NCBI GenBank assembly: GCA_016235595.1
Contig: JACRJX010000035.1
Coordinates: 49,814-113,813 of the forward strand
DNA: 64,000 nt
Direction of reading: 5' to 3'
DNA from: Verrucomicrobiota bacterium
Lineage (GTDB): Bacteria; Verrucomicrobiota; Verrucomicrobiia; CAIQCK01
The first letter of the stretch is position 1. Each line of letters opens with the position of its first letter. This document shows positions 63,799 through 64,000 of the stretch, piece after piece. Under the pieces are notes generated by a model, which saw only the letters and a program-made list of their open reading frames with translations, was not told the DNA's origin and ran no database searches. A program made the translations under genes and the position numbers.

Positions 63799-64000
63799 TC
63801 ACTTCTGGATTTCCCAAACCTTCAGGTCGCTCACCAGCAGCGATTCGCCGCGCATGACGAAGCGATAGCCGGTCTTTTCCACGTCGAGTCCGGGGTGACT
63901 GCCGACGACTTTCACGCCGTTGTCGGTCTGCACGGCCACGTTGGCGCCGTTGATTTCCACCAGCATCGTGAACCACTGGCCTTGCGGAAACTTGCCCGGC
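63799..64000 (-). CDS. C-terminal end of a DUF1080/GH16-like exported protein (5' truncated by window edge)
   Basis: The last 67 codons of a gene that enters from the right edge on the minus strand. The segment GQWFTMLVEINGANVAV, then VGSHPGLDVEKTGYRFVM and a final SLLVSDLKVWEIQK with the stop TGA at 63799-63801, has the beta-strand pattern and the 'S-H-P-G-x-D' and 'L-x-V-W-E' endings of the DUF1080 (3-keto-disaccharide hydrolase, GH16-like fold) family, which binds or cleaves sugars. It lies 19 nt upstream of array gene 1 and in the same direction, so it is probably the first (or an earlier) gene of the sulfatase operon. The assignment is from pattern only. Confidence 0.65.
   Translation of the reverse strand, partial: PGKFPQGQWFTMLVEINGANVAVQTDNGVKVVGSHPGLDVEKTGYRFVMRGESLLVSDLKVWEIQK

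Noticed and set aside
1..64000. CRISPR arrays, tRNA or rRNA genes, insertion sequences, phage genes, toxin-antitoxin or defence systems
   Set aside because: None was recognised. No spaced direct repeats, no tRNA T-loop sequences in intergenic regions, and no transposase or integrase motifs in any plausible gene.

Overview
The window looks like chromosomal DNA from a Gram-negative, GC-rich bacterium of the PVC superphylum, most likely Verrucomicrobiota (Pedosphaera/Limisphaerales-like); Planctomycetota is the alternative. This is inferred from several things: many exported sulfatases, Tat-type Gfo/Idh/MocA oxidoreductases and sugar isomerases, the DWPxWxGP class of beta-propeller proteins, an ECF sigma factor coupled to a Ser/Thr kinase, and recurring signal peptides of the form MKx..L-PCLLC-PW. 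lpxA (lipid A) and a surA-like gene imply an outer membrane. No rRNA, tRNA, CRISPR, phage, transposase or replication origin was seen. Coding density is high and no gene-free stretch exceeds 300 bases.

Layout. 1-7.9 kb: exported sugar catabolism (two Gfo/Idh/MocA proteins, a TIM-barrel isomerase, a beta-propeller protein, a sulfatase and an M20 amidohydrolase). 8.1-17.6 kb: recD2, an adenylate-cyclase-type receptor, a sigma factor plus kinase pair that overlaps tail-to-tail with a duplicated membrane protein, and a second beta-propeller protein. 17.6-24.8 kb: an acyl-CoA synthetase, small secretin-like and TPR proteins, larB next to purE, dedA, and the first gene of an envelope operon. That operon (TPR, coiled coil, NPCBM) runs 23.1-28.0 kb. 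28-36.4 kb: a large putative glycosidase-like protein, a zinc-ribbon/EIIA fusion, and a second sugar cluster (isomerase, HAD phosphatase, oxidoreductase, DRE-TIM aldolase). 36.5-50.6 kb: mainly housekeeping (aat, a GT-C membrane protein, a larA homologue, an HTH-MBL protein, lpxA-radC, tatD, pdxA, surA-like, mfd, mdh). 50.8-64.0 kb: one minus-strand array of eight sulfatases of different subtypes, with one unknown exported protein, a possible 30-codon ORF and, at the window edge, the 3' end of a gene that resembles DUF1080 proteins.

How the genes fit together. The array reads as a polysaccharide-desulfation operon. Sulfatases carrying Cys-type FGly motifs would be exported and strip sulfate from a complex sulfated glycan; the released sugars could be handled by oxidoreductase/isomerase sets like those at 1-5 kb and 31-36 kb. 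No formylglycine-generating enzyme is present here, so maturation must be encoded elsewhere.

Most notable signals: an in-frame 89-nt inverted-repeat element inside mfd; lysine/arginine-rich tails or inserts on seven of the eight clustered sulfatases; a C-S-A-S-K active-site variant in the eighth; palindromes inside the sulfatase operon; and a recurring -10-like hexamer 6-9 nt before start codons that lack a Shine-Dalgarno sequence, which suggests many leaderless mRNAs.
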